From positions 1-64,000 of the forward strand of contig NZ_JAMXWM010000013.1 in the NCBI RefSeq assembly GCF_024125445.1: a stretch of 64,000 bases of DNA. Reading direction: 5' to 3'. A program made the translations under genes and the position numbers. Below the pieces are notes generated by a model. It was given only the letters and a program-made list of their open reading frames with translations, ran no database searches and was not told the origin of the DNA. Origin of the DNA: Sporolactobacillus shoreicorticis. Lineage in GTDB: Bacteria; Bacillota; Bacilli; Bacillales; Sporolactobacillaceae. Every line of letters begins with the position of its first letter. The first letter of the stretch is position 1. Shown here in pieces: positions 36,534 to 45,884 of this stretch.

Positions 36534-38282
36534 TTATCCAAGGCTCCATTCTTCAGCTTTCTCACGAATTGAAATGAAGTGTCGATAAACACCTTCTTCG
36601 TGACTCAACTGCTTATGCGTGCCCTTCTGCACGATCTGTCCATCTTGAAGCACAAGGATTTGATCGGCATTCTCAATTGTTGCCAGCCGATGCGCGATGA
36701 CAATAATTGTTTTGCCGTGCGTCAATGCACTGATCGCTTCCTGAACAAATTGCTCATTTTCCGGATCGATGCTTGCCGTAGCTTCGTCAAGAATGACGAT
36801 CGGCGCATTTTTAAGCATCGCCCTGGCAATTGAAATTCTCTGTTTTTCGCCTCCTGACAGAGATGAGCCGCCTTCACCGACCATTGTGTCGTATCCATCG
36901 GGAAGGTCTGTGATAAATTCATGGCAGCGTGCTTGTTTCGCAGCCTCCATAACCTCTTCCATCGTCGCATCCGGTCTTCCGAATTTGATGTTGTTGCCAA
37001 TCGTATCATGAAAAAGATAAACATTCTGAAAGACCATACTTATGTTTTTCAACAGGCTGTCTAAGGTAAGATTGCGGATATCTGTCCCGCCAATCGTGAC
37101 CTTGCCTGCATCGACATCATAAAAACGTGCGATCAGGTTACAAATCGTGGTTTTCCCCGATCCGGAGGGCCCGACAATGGCAGTTGTGCTCTTCTGCGGA
37201 ATCGTGAAGCTGATTTCATCCAGAATTCGGCGTTTGTCATAAGCAAAAGCAACATTTTTCATTTCAATGGTGTAATTGTTCAGCGACTGATCTTTGCCAT
37301 GGTTATCGATGAATTTCGCCTGTTTTATTTTTTCTAATTTGTCAATAATCGGGCCGATGATCTGCATCACATGCGTCGCGTTGTTCACCTGTTCCACCTG
37401 CCCAAAAATTACAAAGGAAAAAACAGCCAACATTAAAAAATCAGGCACAGACAAACCGCCCTGCATCGCGAGAAGAGCGGAGACGAAAGCGACCGCCGCC
37501 GAGCTCGCTTTAAGTGCGAATAAATGCAGAACGTTACACGGAACATATTCCCGCTCGATCTTGATGTTAATATCCCGCTGCTTCCGATATGCGCTGCGAA
37601 TCGACTCAATCGCTGCCCCTTCCTGTCCGTAAGCTTTAATAACAGCGACACCGCGAACATATTCAAGAGTTGCATTGATGATTTCATTTTGCGCCTTTTG
37701 ATGAATCGGCGCATTTCGGTGACTGTAATGCCCCATCAGACGCAATGCCAAAGCCGACAGAGCGAGCCCGATCAGAGCAATCACCGCCGCCTGCCAGCTA
37801 TAGAAGGCGAGGCACAGAATCATGGCGGCGGCACCGATATAGCCGCCAATAACCGTATCAATCATTTTCATCGAGTACATTTCAACAAAAGAGAGGTCCG
37901 TAGTTACCGCGCCAACGAGTTCGCCAACACTAATCCGATCAAAAAAACCAAGAGATACTCTTTTTAGAATATACCCGATTTTCATCCGTTCCTCCGCGGT
38001 CACCTCGTGACCAATGCTCTCCTGAAAGACAGCTCTTAAGTACGAAAACAGAAAGCGCCCCAGCACCATGAGCACCATAAACAGCAATAAATAGAGGGAT
38101 AAAATAGGTTTCAATTCAATTCGCCCTGTTTGATCATCAACTATGAGTTTTAAAACATAAGCAACACCCATAATCGGCATGGCGGTAAAGAGCGCCTGCA
38201 AAAACGACCAAAGGAAGCCCCAATAAAGCCAACGCTTGCGCTGTCCGGTCCAATCAATCAATCGTCGCATGGTCTTAAGCAT
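36534..38282 (-). CDS. ABC half-transporter, YbtQ/IrtB-like
   Basis: 582 aa: an exporter-fold six-helix membrane domain (residues 1 to about 310) fused to an ATPase with Walker A GPSGSGKTT, signature SLSGGEKQR and Walker B IVILDEATASIDPENE. It overlaps the previous ABC gene by 8 nt, so the two should form a heterodimer. The pair's position behind a Fur-box promoter and an AraC regulator suggests the YbtPQ/IrtAB class, which import siderophore-iron with an exporter-like fold. Confidence 0.82.
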   Translation of the reverse strand: MLKTMRRLIDWTGQRKRWLYWGFLWSFLQALFTAMPIMGVAYVLKLIVDDQTGRIELKPILSLYLLLFMVLMVLGRFLFSYLRAVFQESIGHEVTAEERMKIGYILKRVSLGFFDRISVGELVGAVTTDLSFVEMYSMKMIDTVIGGYIGAAAMILCLAFYSWQAAVIALIGLALSALALRLMGHYSHRNAPIHQKAQNEIINATLEYVRGVAVIKAYGQEGAAIESIRSAYRKQRDINIKIEREYVPCNVLHLFALKASSAAVAFVSALLAMQGGLSVPDFLMLAVFSFVIFGQVEQVNNATHVMQIIGPIIDKLEKIKQAKFIDNHGKDQSLNNYTIEMKNVAFAYDKRRILDEISFTIPQKSTTAIVGPSGSGKTTICNLIARFYDVDAGKVTIGGTDIRNLTLDSLLKNISMVFQNVYLFHDTIGNNIKFGRPDATMEEVMEAAKQARCHEFITDLPDGYDTMVGEGGSSLSGGEKQRISIARAMLKNAPIVILDEATASIDPENEQFVQEAISALTHGKTIIVIAHRLATIENADQILVLQDGQIVQKGTHKQLSHEEGVYRHFISIREKAEEWSLG

Positions 38283-40050
38283 GAATGTTCCCTCCTTTAT
38301 TTCCGTCGCCGGCCGCCCATTCCTTCGCTCCGATATGTGCCTGCCACATTTTTCGGTAAAGAGGACTATGTTCCAAAAGATCGGTCTGGGTTCCTTTGGT
38401 CACAACACTTCCTCCATTCAGCAAAACAATCTGATCCGCGTCTTTTATCGTTGACAGTCGATGGGCAATGACTAAAAGTGTTTTGCCTTGGGTAAGTGCC
38501 GCAATGGATTGCTGTAACTGATTCTCATTTTCAGGATCGGTAAAAGCCGTTGCCTCATCAAGAATGACGATTGGCGCATTTTTCAGAATGGCTCTCGCGA
38601 TCGCGATGCGTTGCCGCTCGCCTCCTGAAAGCTTATTCCCCGCTTCTCCAGCCATCGTGTGCCATCCTTTTTCCAGGTGACCAATGAACTCGTCGCACTG
38701 AGCGGCTCGTGCAGCGGCATAAACTTCTTGATCCGTAGCTTTCGGATTTCCGAGCCGAATATTTTCAAGCAGAGAACAATTAAACAGAAAATTGTCCTGC
38801 GTCACAAAACTGATCAGTTCAGAAAGCTGATTCAGTGGCAAATCACGAATATCGATACCGCCAATCATGATTTTGCCGGCAGATAAATCCCAAAAACGCG
38901 CAATCAGCCTCGCAACCGTCGATTTACCACTTCCAGATGGCCCTACCAGCGCTGTCATTTGATTAGAGGCCAGTGTCAAATTGATGTGGTTGAGCACATT
39001 TCCATCTTTGTCGTTATAGCGAAAGCTCACATCGGAAAGCCGAACTTCATAAGACGCTAAATTCACCGGTGCCGCAGTATCCGGCAGAGTGGGCAATCTC
39101 AGTAACTCGTTCGCATCGCTAATCGCGTATTCAATCGATTTCCAATCATTAACGGCGACTGTAAACCAGTTCACGGGAGCCAAAAGCGCTAAGGAGAGAA
39201 TCATGCACAAGGTTAATTCTGCCGGCGTTAAGCTTCCGTCGATATAGAGCAGCACTCCGACGGGCAAAATCCCCAATAGTGTTGATGGCAAGAGTGCGCC
39301 GCCAAGATTCATCAGCTTCCATGTACTTCGGAACCAATCCAGCGTAAAATCCCTAAAGGAGCCAATAGCATCCGTGAATTTCTCGTAAGAGCCGGACGAT
39401 TGATTGAATGCCTTGATGACCTCAACACCCTCCACATATTCAACCATGACACTATTGACATGGTTGCTTGCCTCCATATAAGCGTCGTATTGCGTACTGA
39501 AGTTCTTCATCATAATGAAGTAGACAATACCGCCCAGAACAATACACACTATAGATGCCAGCGCAATGCGCCAATCCAGATACACCATATAAGCAAAGAC
39601 AGCAACGGGAAGAAGCAGATTAGATATCCCCTCCGGAATTAAGTGCGCGAGTGGCAGCTCAATGGTTTCAACCCGATCAACAATTATATTCTTAAGCCTG
39701 CCCGCCGTGCTTCCAAGCACAGTCCCGAGCGGTGCCTTGATTAAACGTCTAGTCATCGCCAAACGAATACTTTCAAGGGTCTGATAGGCCGAACAATGGG
39801 ACAACGTTGTGGACAAACCATAAAACAGCAGCTTGACCACGTACCCTGCAACACAAATTCCAAACCACAATCCGATCCATTCAATTGTCGGTTTCCCATC
39901 TAAAAAAAGCAGCAGCATCTGATAGATTCCCCAATAGGGAATCAAACCACCGACAACGCTTATTATGGCGCATAAAATTGAAAGCAGCATGATTCCCCGG
40001 CATCCTTGAGTAAAATCATAAATAATCCGAAAGGTCTTCCAAGTATTCAT
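38275..40050 (-). CDS. ABC half-transporter, YbtP/IrtA-like
   Basis: 591 aa from ATG 40050 (GGAGG 6 nt upstream). Six-helix domain with the LIPEGISNLLLPVAVFAYMV segment, then an ATPase with GPSGSGKST, LSGGERQR and ILDEATAFTDPENE. The ATAFxDPENE wording of the D-loop region is, as far as I recall, a mark of the YbtP/Q group. Partner of the following gene. An 18-bp hairpin lies just upstream of the ribosome-binding site. Confidence 0.82.
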   Translation of the reverse strand: MNTWKTFRIIYDFTQGCRGIMLLSILCAIISVVGGLIPYWGIYQMLLLFLDGKPTIEWIGLWFGICVAGYVVKLLFYGLSTTLSHCSAYQTLESIRLAMTRRLIKAPLGTVLGSTAGRLKNIIVDRVETIELPLAHLIPEGISNLLLPVAVFAYMVYLDWRIALASIVCIVLGGIVYFIMMKNFSTQYDAYMEASNHVNSVMVEYVEGVEVIKAFNQSSGSYEKFTDAIGSFRDFTLDWFRSTWKLMNLGGALLPSTLLGILPVGVLLYIDGSLTPAELTLCMILSLALLAPVNWFTVAVNDWKSIEYAISDANELLRLPTLPDTAAPVNLASYEVRLSDVSFRYNDKDGNVLNHINLTLASNQMTALVGPSGSGKSTVARLIARFWDLSAGKIMIGGIDIRDLPLNQLSELISFVTQDNFLFNCSLLENIRLGNPKATDQEVYAAARAAQCDEFIGHLEKGWHTMAGEAGNKLSGGERQRIAIARAILKNAPIVILDEATAFTDPENENQLQQSIAALTQGKTLLVIAHRLSTIKDADQIVLLNGGSVVTKGTQTDLLEHSPLYRKMWQAHIGAKEWAAGDGNKGGNIHA

Positions 40051-40063
40051 CCAATCCCTCCAA

Positions 40064-40104
40064 ACAATAAAGGTGATTTGCCCGGAGCAAATCACCTTTA
40101 TTGT
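40064..40104. other. Perfect 18-bp inverted repeat before the ABC genes
   Basis: ACAATAAAGGTGATTTGC and its exact complement are separated by 5 nt. In the transcript it forms a strong hairpin about 14 nt before the ABC start codon, after the AraC gene. No T-run follows on the minus strand, so it is more likely an RNA-stability, processing or translation-control element than a terminator. Confidence 0.75.
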
Positions 40105-40145
40105 AGTGTACCTTTCACTTTTCAGCCGCTCCAAAACCCGACCGG

Positions 40146-41108
40146 CTACTCCATTTGGACAACCGATTTGCGGTAGTCGGAAGGCGTTGTGCCCATAATT
40201 GATTTAAATGCGGCCGAGAACTTGCTGGCATTGCCGTAACCCGACTGCAGCGCGATGGATGTGACACTGTCTTTTGTCTTATGAAGTTTAACGGCTGCGG
40301 CTTTCATTCGGTACTGCTTCATATAAGCATGAATCGACATACCGAATACACCTTTAAAGCATTTAGTCATCGATGTGACCGGCATTTGAAAACGATCAGA
40401 AAGTGCTTCAAGTGTATAATGGTGTTCAGGGTTTCGTGTCATCAGTTTCATAATGGCTTTAATCTTCTTAACCTGCAGTCGATCAAAATACGAACGTTCT
40501 TCCACTTTAGAAGGAAACTCCCAAGCACTCAATAAAAGCAACATTTCCATAACCTTGACTTTAAAAAAAGGAATTTTAATTTCATCCGGGACAGCGTAAA
40601 GTTCGGAAAAGATGTGCTCGATGCGTCGTCCGGCTCGAATGATAAACGGTTGCTTGTCTTGGCAAAACTTTGCTCTTAAAGCGTTAAAATCGACAGCAAA
40701 CCCATCCAGTATATTGCGCAGCGACTCAGATGCCTTTTCTGTACAGATTGATACCGTCAATCCGCGATAAGCATGCAATGGAAATTGGTACCTTCCTTCA
40801 TGCTGAGCGCGCGCATTCAGCTGAAGGTCACCTGCTTCCATATAAAGACAACCGTTGCCACGCACCTCCCACTCAAGCCGGCCTTCCTGGCAATGATCGA
40901 TACAGAAAACAGGTACCTGAGTCTTGAAATAGGACATACAGTGCTCAATTTGGAAGTCGCTAAAAAGCAAATTCACGCCCGGAAAAACCTCATAAACGGT
41001 CATTAAACCTTCTCCTGTATCCGCATGAAGCCTGTAAACAGAACAAACACGATCACAAGCGACACGCGACACATTCCGTCCCAAATAAAAAGAATTTTCC
41101 AAATTCAT
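40146..41108 (-). CDS. AraC-family regulator of the iron-type ABC operon
   Basis: 320 aa from ATG 41108, chosen because AAGGTG lies 6 nt before it; an upstream in-frame extension exists. The C-terminal double HTH is HYTLEALSDRFQMPVTSMTK … SVTSIALQSGYGNASKFSAA, ending TTPSDYRK. The N-terminal part is of the YbtA/PchR kind, regulators that sense ferric siderophores. First gene of the operon behind a Fur-controlled promoter. Confidence 0.83.
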   Translation of the reverse strand: MNLENSFYLGRNVSRVACDRVCSVYRLHADTGEGLMTVYEVFPGVNLLFSDFQIEHCMSYFKTQVPVFCIDHCQEGRLEWEVRGNGCLYMEAGDLQLNARAQHEGRYQFPLHAYRGLTVSICTEKASESLRNILDGFAVDFNALRAKFCQDKQPFIIRAGRRIEHIFSELYAVPDEIKIPFFKVKVMEMLLLLSAWEFPSKVEERSYFDRLQVKKIKAIMKLMTRNPEHHYTLEALSDRFQMPVTSMTKCFKGVFGMSIHAYMKQYRMKAAAVKLHKTKDSVTSIALQSGYGNASKFSAAFKSIMGTTPSDYRKSVVQME

Positions 41109-41289
41109 TCCAAACACCTTCACAAAACCCATTTTTATCTTACAAAGCCTTGCCGTACCAAGAACAGTCGGAAAATGCGCCATTTTTATAGAAACCGTTC
41201 GCTTTCCACCTCTTAATAAACATAACGGATTGATACTGCTTAACACAAAAACAGACTACTTTTCCGATCACAGCCGCCATCCAATAGTT

Positions 41290-41308
41290 GATAATAGTTC
41301 TCATTATC
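41290..41308. promoter_or_regulatory. Fur box
   Basis: GATAATAGTTCTCATTATC matches the 19-bp Fur consensus GATAATGATAATCATTATC at 15 or more positions and lies just downstream of the -10 box, where bound Fur would block transcription. Confidence 0.8.
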
Positions 41309-41312
41309 ATTA

Positions 41313-41341
41313 AATTTAAAAGATACCTCTTTGTTTGTCAA
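41313..41341 (-). promoter_or_regulatory. Sigma-A promoter of the AraC-ABC operon
   Basis: On the minus strand TTGACA, 17-nt spacer, TAAATT, running directly into the Fur box. The leader to the AraC start is about 200 nt. Confidence 0.75.
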
Positions 41342-41640
41342 GATACGGTGATGACATGATGCGTCACTATTTTCTCGGAACCTTGGCCCTGCTTACGTGA
41401 GTTGGCGAGCTTCCAGGTAAAAAGGTTCATCATGAACACGCCTTGAAGAGACTGATTCTTTGCTTGACTTGATCATCCGCCTGCCGAACAAGTCTCTGTC
41501 GGTGGTAGCCTAGTCATGACATTTGTGGTAAGTAGGCGTTGATTCCTTTTTCACTTTAACCGAGCATTTTGAACGTTTAGAGCGTCTGATCATAGGCATT
41601 CAGTTCACGTTCATTCGCCCCGTCCCTAGCCCGTTCACTA
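41342..41640. other. Decayed stretch without a recognisable gene
   Basis: No intact frame. Read on the minus strand, it follows the YezG-like fragment and could be decayed continuation of the old toxin-immunity locus, but I cannot identify any product. Confidence 0.3.
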
Positions 41641-41701
41641 TTAATAAAGCAACATGTCTGCTTGTAGATCTGTAAAATAATCTTCAAAAACTTTACCCAT
41701 C
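41641..41701 (-). pseudogene. First codons of a YezG-like (DUF600) immunity gene
   Basis: GGAGGATATAG and an ATG begin MGKVFEDYFTDLQADMLLY, then a stop. The N-terminus resembles DUF600/YezG-type immunity proteins that neutralise LXG toxins. Its position downstream of the LXG locus on the same strand supports the guess. Only 19 residues, so the call is tentative. Confidence 0.4.
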
Positions 41702-41731
41702 TATATCCTCCTAATTTTTTATCTTTTCTGA

Positions 41732-41990
41732 TTATACCGTTAGCTCATTATATGTGACCGTTTTTGTAGAAGCGCAGCAGGCAAGGAGGCGATTGAACAA
41801 TTCGCCCCGAAAGTTTCGACGGTTGAATCGATAACAGAATTCATCCAGATAGGCCTGAAGATGTTTTTTGTCCAAGCCATGAAACGTACCCCCGATAGAG
41901 GCCTTAGCATTAGAAATAATCGTGTGCAACCAGTGCAAACAGAGATTCCGTACAAAAGGATCCAGTGCCAGAACGCAACCAATTCGAAAG
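41732..41990 (-). mobile_element. C-terminal remnant of an IS1595-type (ISXO2-like) transposase
   Basis: About 66 residues read WLHTIISNAKASIGGTFHGL then DKKHLQAYLDEFCYRFNRRN, the highly conserved end of ISXO2-like DDE transposases. The N-terminal two thirds are missing. Confidence 0.8.
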
Positions 41991-42030
41991 AAAGTTTGAC
42001 AAAACCTTAGACAAATAAAAATTGTTGAAG

Positions 42031-42051
42031 TTACGCAGTGATCGCTATTTA
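42031..42051 (+). repeat. Left 21-bp inverted repeat of the AT-rich island
   Basis: TTACGCAGTG-ATCGCTATTTA matches, in inverted orientation, 19 of 21 bases at 44338-44358. The two copies bracket the protease/lipoprotein/DsbA block. Confidence 0.7.
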
Positions 42052-42059
42052 GAGGTGCC

Positions 42060-43103
42060 TTATTGATTAATAGATGACCACGTTTGTATTGTACCTCTTG
42101 AACCGTCAGCTGCTAGCTGAGGTCCCCAACTTGCAGTACTATTTAATGAATAAATACCCCAATCATTAGGGCTTACTATCGGTCCCCCGCTCATTCCTGA
42201 AGTAACATATGCGTTATGAGTAATTGTACTATATTCAATTTTATTTATGGTACCTAAACTTCTGTACATGTAATAGTAATAAGATCCGTTTGATTCGAAA
42301 GATTTGTCACCTGGATATCCAATTGAGTATATGTTACCATTAGCATTTACACTTGTATGAATCGATAAGTGGTTAGGAAAATCAGTATCTGTATTTAAAT
42401 TAATTACAGCATAGTCAAAAGCAACATCCAAATAATAGACGCTTTCTGGATCTGGAGGATTGGCACTTTGCCATCCACCCGAAACATATGCTTCTGTCGT
42501 AGCTTCGCCGCCATATGGTAAATCGGTGCCATTTTCTGCTGGATATACATACCATGCATCATAGAATTTATTATTATACGTGTCATAAACACAATGAGCT
42601 GCAGTAACAACTGTATTATGGTCAACAAACCAACCAGTACAACTATATCCATTTGTTCCATCAGTAAAGTCTATTTATGCTATGGCATTATAGGGAAATG
42701 ATGTTGTTGGATTAACACGTACTCTATTATCTGTTGCAAGTGTTTGAAAAAGATTTGATTTAATTTGATCATGTGAAGATTTGAAAGGTGTACTAGCAAT
42801 ATTAGATTTAATTAAACGTCCTTGAGAGCTGATTGAATATTGATGCAGTGAAGATGATGTTTTTTTTAATTTGGTTAATTCTGAGGAACTTAACTGTTTC
42901 ACAGGATGATCGATGTCCTTAGCATATTTTAATAATCTTTTAAGACGGTCCCCCTTAATTTCGGGCATAGTAATCTTTTGCCGATTATTGATCACAGTTT
43001 TTTCTTTCGCTTGTGCTGTAGGTGGATTTGTGTAGAATACTAATAATAGCAAAGCTACCACAGAAAAAAATAAAAACAATCTTTTCACTATCAAATAAAT
43101 CAT
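42060..43103 (-). pseudogene. V8-like serine protease with in-frame TAA
   Basis: A secreted trypsin-fold (glutamyl-endopeptidase-like) protease. A signal peptide (RLFLFFSVVALLLLVFY … AQA) and propeptide fill the first 120 codons. After FPYNAIA a TAA (42675-42677) interrupts, and the same frame then continues IDFTDGTNGYSCTGWFVDHN, TVVTAAHCVYD (catalytic His), DYAVINL (Asp) and SGMSGGPIVS (Ser) to the end at 42060. All three catalytic residues lie after the stop, so the gene is dead unless read through. Base composition is far more AT-rich than the surroundings. Confidence 0.8.
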
Positions 43104-43160
43104 CCCCTAGTAATCTTATTTAAATTATATTATCATAAAATTATGAAGTGAGTGATTATT

Positions 43161-43595
43161 ATGAGCAAAATAATTACAATATTGTTTATATTCGTTTTGC
43201 TATTGGGTTGTCAAAATATCAATGAGGATAAACCTATTAATCAAGCAAAGAAATCTAAGGTTAAAATTACCATTGAGGTTAGATATGACCACACTAAATA
43301 TAATCAGTATGTAGTTCGCATTCTTCGAGAACATCAAGATAAGGATGATGGTTATTTACCCATGGGGAAGTATTTCATTGAATCTAAAACTAAATTCGGC
43401 TTAGAGTTAGATAAAGGTGTAAAATATACAATTAAAATTTCCCCGATTTCTAGTAGGGACATTAAAAATTTAATGGATAAAAAAATCGATAATTCAGGAT
43501 TTTTAAATGACATATCTAATAAAGAATCCTTTGAAATTACAAAATCTATAGTTCCAAGTTTTAAGCATAATAGATTGAAATTCATAATAAAATAA
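43161..43595 (+). CDS. Small lipoprotein of unknown function
   Basis: 144 aa. Signal sequence with lipobox LLLGC, so the mature protein would be lipid-anchored outside the membrane. The rest is Lys/Ile/Asp-rich with no recognised domain. AAGTGAGTG stands 6 nt before the ATG at 43161. It is the only intact gene of the AT-rich island, divergent from the protease and 70 bp ahead of the dsbA-like gene. Confidence 0.7.
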   Translation: MSKIITILFIFVLLLGCQNINEDKPINQAKKSKVKITIEVRYDHTKYNQYVVRILREHQDKDDGYLPMGKYFIESKTKFGLELDKGVKYTIKISPISSRDIKNLMDKKIDNSGFLNDISNKESFEITKSIVPSFKHNRLKFIIK

Positions 43596-43667
43596 TTATT
43601 GGGTTTATTTTACATGAGGATAAAAATTAATAATGAGGTAATATAAAACATTAAATGGGGTGATATA

Positions 43668-44344
43668 ATGAAAAAAAATATACTATATTGATTTCTTCGA
43701 TTTTTCTTTTAATTGCTATAATTATCGTATCATTTTTGACATATAAAACGCATGAATCAACAAAACCTCTTAATACGAAAATGAGCAATAAGAGTGCAAA
43801 ATTAACAATAAATCTTGACAATGAGCCGCATATTGGAAACGATAATGCCCCTAATATTATGATTGAATTTGGTGATTATAGATGTCCTTGGTGTAAAAAA
43901 TTTTAGGAAAACGTATTTCCGCGACTTAAGAAAAAATATATAGATACCGGCTTAGTAAAATTCTATTACATAAATTTCACAGTATTAGGCCAAAATTCCG
44001 AATACGCAGCGAATGCCGCAAAAGCTATTTACACTCAAAATAAAAATGAATTCTGGTCTTTTCATGATGCCCTTTACAAAGCACAAAAAAATGAGAAAGA
44101 AGAATGGGTAACTAAAGATTTGCTTTTACGTTTGGCAAACAAGACTGTTCATAACTTAAATGATCAATCTTTTGAAAAAGCAATTGATAATAATATTTAT
44201 GAGAAAATATTAAATAAAGAAAATAAAATTAACCTAAGTATCGGTATTCGCGAAACCCCAACACTTGTGATAAATGGAGAAACACTTGCTAATCCACAGT
44301 CATTAATAAAAATAGATCAAATGATTAATCCAAATCTTAAATAG
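43668..44344 (+). pseudogene. DsbA/BdbD-like thiol-disulfide oxidoreductase, frameshift and TAG
   Basis: ATG 43668 is followed by eight A's; a ninth would restore the frame into a membrane anchor (ISSIFLLIAIIIVSFL). Then come NAPNIMIEFGDYRCPWCKKF (active-site CPWC) and a TAG, after which the same frame continues ENVFPRLKKKYIDTGLVKFY … GIRETPTLVINGE (cis-Pro loop) to 44344. It was a periplasmic-type disulfide oxidoreductase, carrying one indel and one nonsense codon. AT-rich like its neighbours. Confidence 0.75.
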
Positions 44345-44358
44345 GGGTCACTGCGTAA
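44338..44358 (-). repeat. Right 21-bp inverted repeat of the AT-rich island
   Basis: Reverse complement TTACGCAGTG-ACCCCTATTTA; 19 of 21 bases equal the left copy at 42031-42051. It overlaps the last codons of the dsbA-like gene and adjoins the IS1182-type tail. Confidence 0.7.
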
Positions 44359-44384
44359 CCCTGAAAATTTTGTTTATCTCATGA

Positions 44385-44640
44385 TCAGTTTGTTTCTTGG
44401 CGTATGATCTGTATTTTGAACGTCCAAAAGAGAACATCGGAAAAGACGACAAAAAAGGTTCTGACTCTTTTGCACAAATTAAGTCCCAAAATAGCCAGCT
44501 CAATTTCCAATTCTGAGGTTTCCTTAAGCCGTGAACACAGACGTTCTAACCCATGAAAGGTTTTGAGTGTGCTAAACTTACTTTCAACTTGGTTGCGTTC
44601 ACAGCTATCCTGATACTGAATCTTTTTATCTGGTCGAGGT
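44385..44640 (-). mobile_element. C-terminal tail of an IS1182-type DDE transposase
   Basis: An open stretch reads DSCERNQVESKFSTLKTFHG then LERLCSRLKETSELEIELAI and LGLNLCKRVRTFF. This is the conserved end of IS1182-type transposases (RNxVExxFGxxK … GL … L … ETS … NL). It abuts the LXG gene, which reads into it out of frame. Confidence 0.75.
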
Positions 44641-45156
44641 CTTGAACGTCGAGCACTGTTTGCGCACGTTTTTTATCCGCGGCGTCCAGTGCCTGATCCA
44701 CCTCATGGCTGGAGAAGACGTTGATCGGTACCAGGTCGGAAATACTGCTCAAGATTTTGGAAATGTCCACCCGCTGTTCTCTAACCATTTCCTTGGCGCG
44801 CGCATCCCCCATGGATAAATCTTCATTCAGAAAGGGCACTTGAATCTGCGTGTCGCCACCCAAATTTTTCTCCTCAATCGTGCCGGAAACGCCTTGGTAG
44901 TAGGCAATTTTTTTGTCAATCAGCCGTAACCAGGCGTCAACCACATTTACTTGCGCGGCATAGAATTGTTTGATCGCCTCTGCGCCTTTCCCCTGAAAAT
45001 CAGAGCCGAGTCCTGAGATTTGCCCGAACGCGTGTCGCAAGGTGTGGAATTGATTGCGCAGCGTTCGATAGTGTGCGGCGCCGCGATCAGCGATTCAGCT
45101 TCATACGTTTGCGTATCGGTGGCTGAACCGGAACCGCCGCTTAGATTTGCTCTCAT
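44634..45156 (-). pseudogene. LXG-domain T7SS toxin, frameshifted and cut by an IS tail
   Basis: N-terminal secretion/LXG part of a polymorphic toxin. ATG 45156 overlaps the stop of the preceding helper gene (ATGA). TYEAESLIAA is followed, after a net 2-nt shift near 45085, by HYRTLRNQFHTLRHAFGQIS, GLGSDFQGKGAEAIKQFYAA and EVDQALDAADKKRAQTVLDV. The LXG pattern FxGKGxxAIxxFY is clear. At about 44634 the toxin is replaced by the IS1182-type tail, so linker and toxic C-terminal domain are missing. Confidence 0.8.
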
Positions 45157-45407
45157 TTAATCGCCTCATCCTGTCGTTGCAGAAGCGCAACGTTCGCCTG
45201 CGTATCGGCAATGTTTTTTTGTACACCGGCGAGGTAGGCGGATAAAAGCTGTTCCATCATCTGCTCACCCTCCTGATAGGCGGCGGTCGCGGCGAGACGA
45301 TTCCGTCCGCAGGAGACGGCTTGGAGCGGCACCACCCCTTGACGCGCCTGCTCTGCCGCCGCAATACGTCCTTCTGTCACATGTGTATTCAGTTCAATTT
45401 GGACCAT
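45153..45407 (-). CDS. LXG-associated helper, YwqI/DUF5344-like
   Basis: 84 aa, helical. In the B. subtilis ywqHIJK layout a protein of this size and position (DUF5344, Lap2) binds the LXG domain of the toxin for export. Its start overlaps the previous stop (TAATG) and its stop overlaps the LXG start (ATGA), so the three are tightly coupled. The assignment rests on gene order and the MVQIELNT…VTEGRIAAAEQA start. Confidence 0.7.
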   Translation of the reverse strand: MVQIELNTHVTEGRIAAAEQARQGVVPLQAVSCGRNRLAATAAYQEGEQMMEQLLSAYLAGVQKNIADTQANVALLQRQDEAIK

Positions 45408-45835
45408 TAGAACAACCGCCCTTTAATTTCGGTTAACTTGTGCTCCAAGGCGTCCGCTGCCTTTTCCCCTTGGTGAACGAGGGCACCGGCTTCGTGCGCC
45501 ATCGCGCACGTTCCGGCGAGAAAATCGCGTTTCATCTGCAACTCATGGATTTTCGTCTTGATGCTCTGCTGATAACTGTCCACACTGGTTGTTAATTTCA
45601 CGTGCAGTTTATCCTGAGCGGCATCACGTTTCTTTTGGAACGTGCGCGCCTTGGATCCGGTCCAATCCGAGCCAAGTTCCGGCCTGGTCAGAATGCGCAA
45701 TGCATGCATCCCTGCCGCTTGTTCCTGACCCAGCTTGCGATTTGATCGCCTCAACCGGTCGATTTGATCGTCCACCGCCGCCGACTGATGGGCGAGTGTA
45801 CGGAAAATCGCGTTTAGTGTTGCCGATGCGCCCAT
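45407..45835 (-). CDS. LXG-associated helper, YwqH/DUF5082-like
   Basis: 142 aa from ATG 45835 (AAGGAGG 8 nt upstream), predicted coiled-coil. IDRLRRSNRKLGQEQ and a mid WTGSKARTF (W-x-G-like turn) followed by a long helix fit DUF5082 (YwqH, Lap1), which with YwqI forms the pre-secretion complex of LXG toxins. First of the three coupled genes. Confidence 0.75.
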   Translation of the reverse strand: MGASATLNAIFRTLAHQSAAVDDQIDRLRRSNRKLGQEQAAGMHALRILTRPELGSDWTGSKARTFQKKRDAAQDKLHVKLTTSVDSYQQSIKTKIHELQMKRDFLAGTCAMAHEAGALVHQGEKAADALEHKLTEIKGRLF

Positions 45836-45884
45836 AAGACGCGCCTCCTTTCTTGACCCTAGCTCTGAATACACAGGGTATTTA

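Noticed and set aside
36325-36549. A 74-codon minus-strand frame between the two terminators
   Set aside because: It runs through a terminator hairpin, lacks a ribosome-binding site and resembles no family.
42404-42661. An 85-codon hydrophobic frame inside the protease gene
   Set aside because: It is an out-of-frame shadow; the correct frame carries the TAAHC and adjacent protease motifs.
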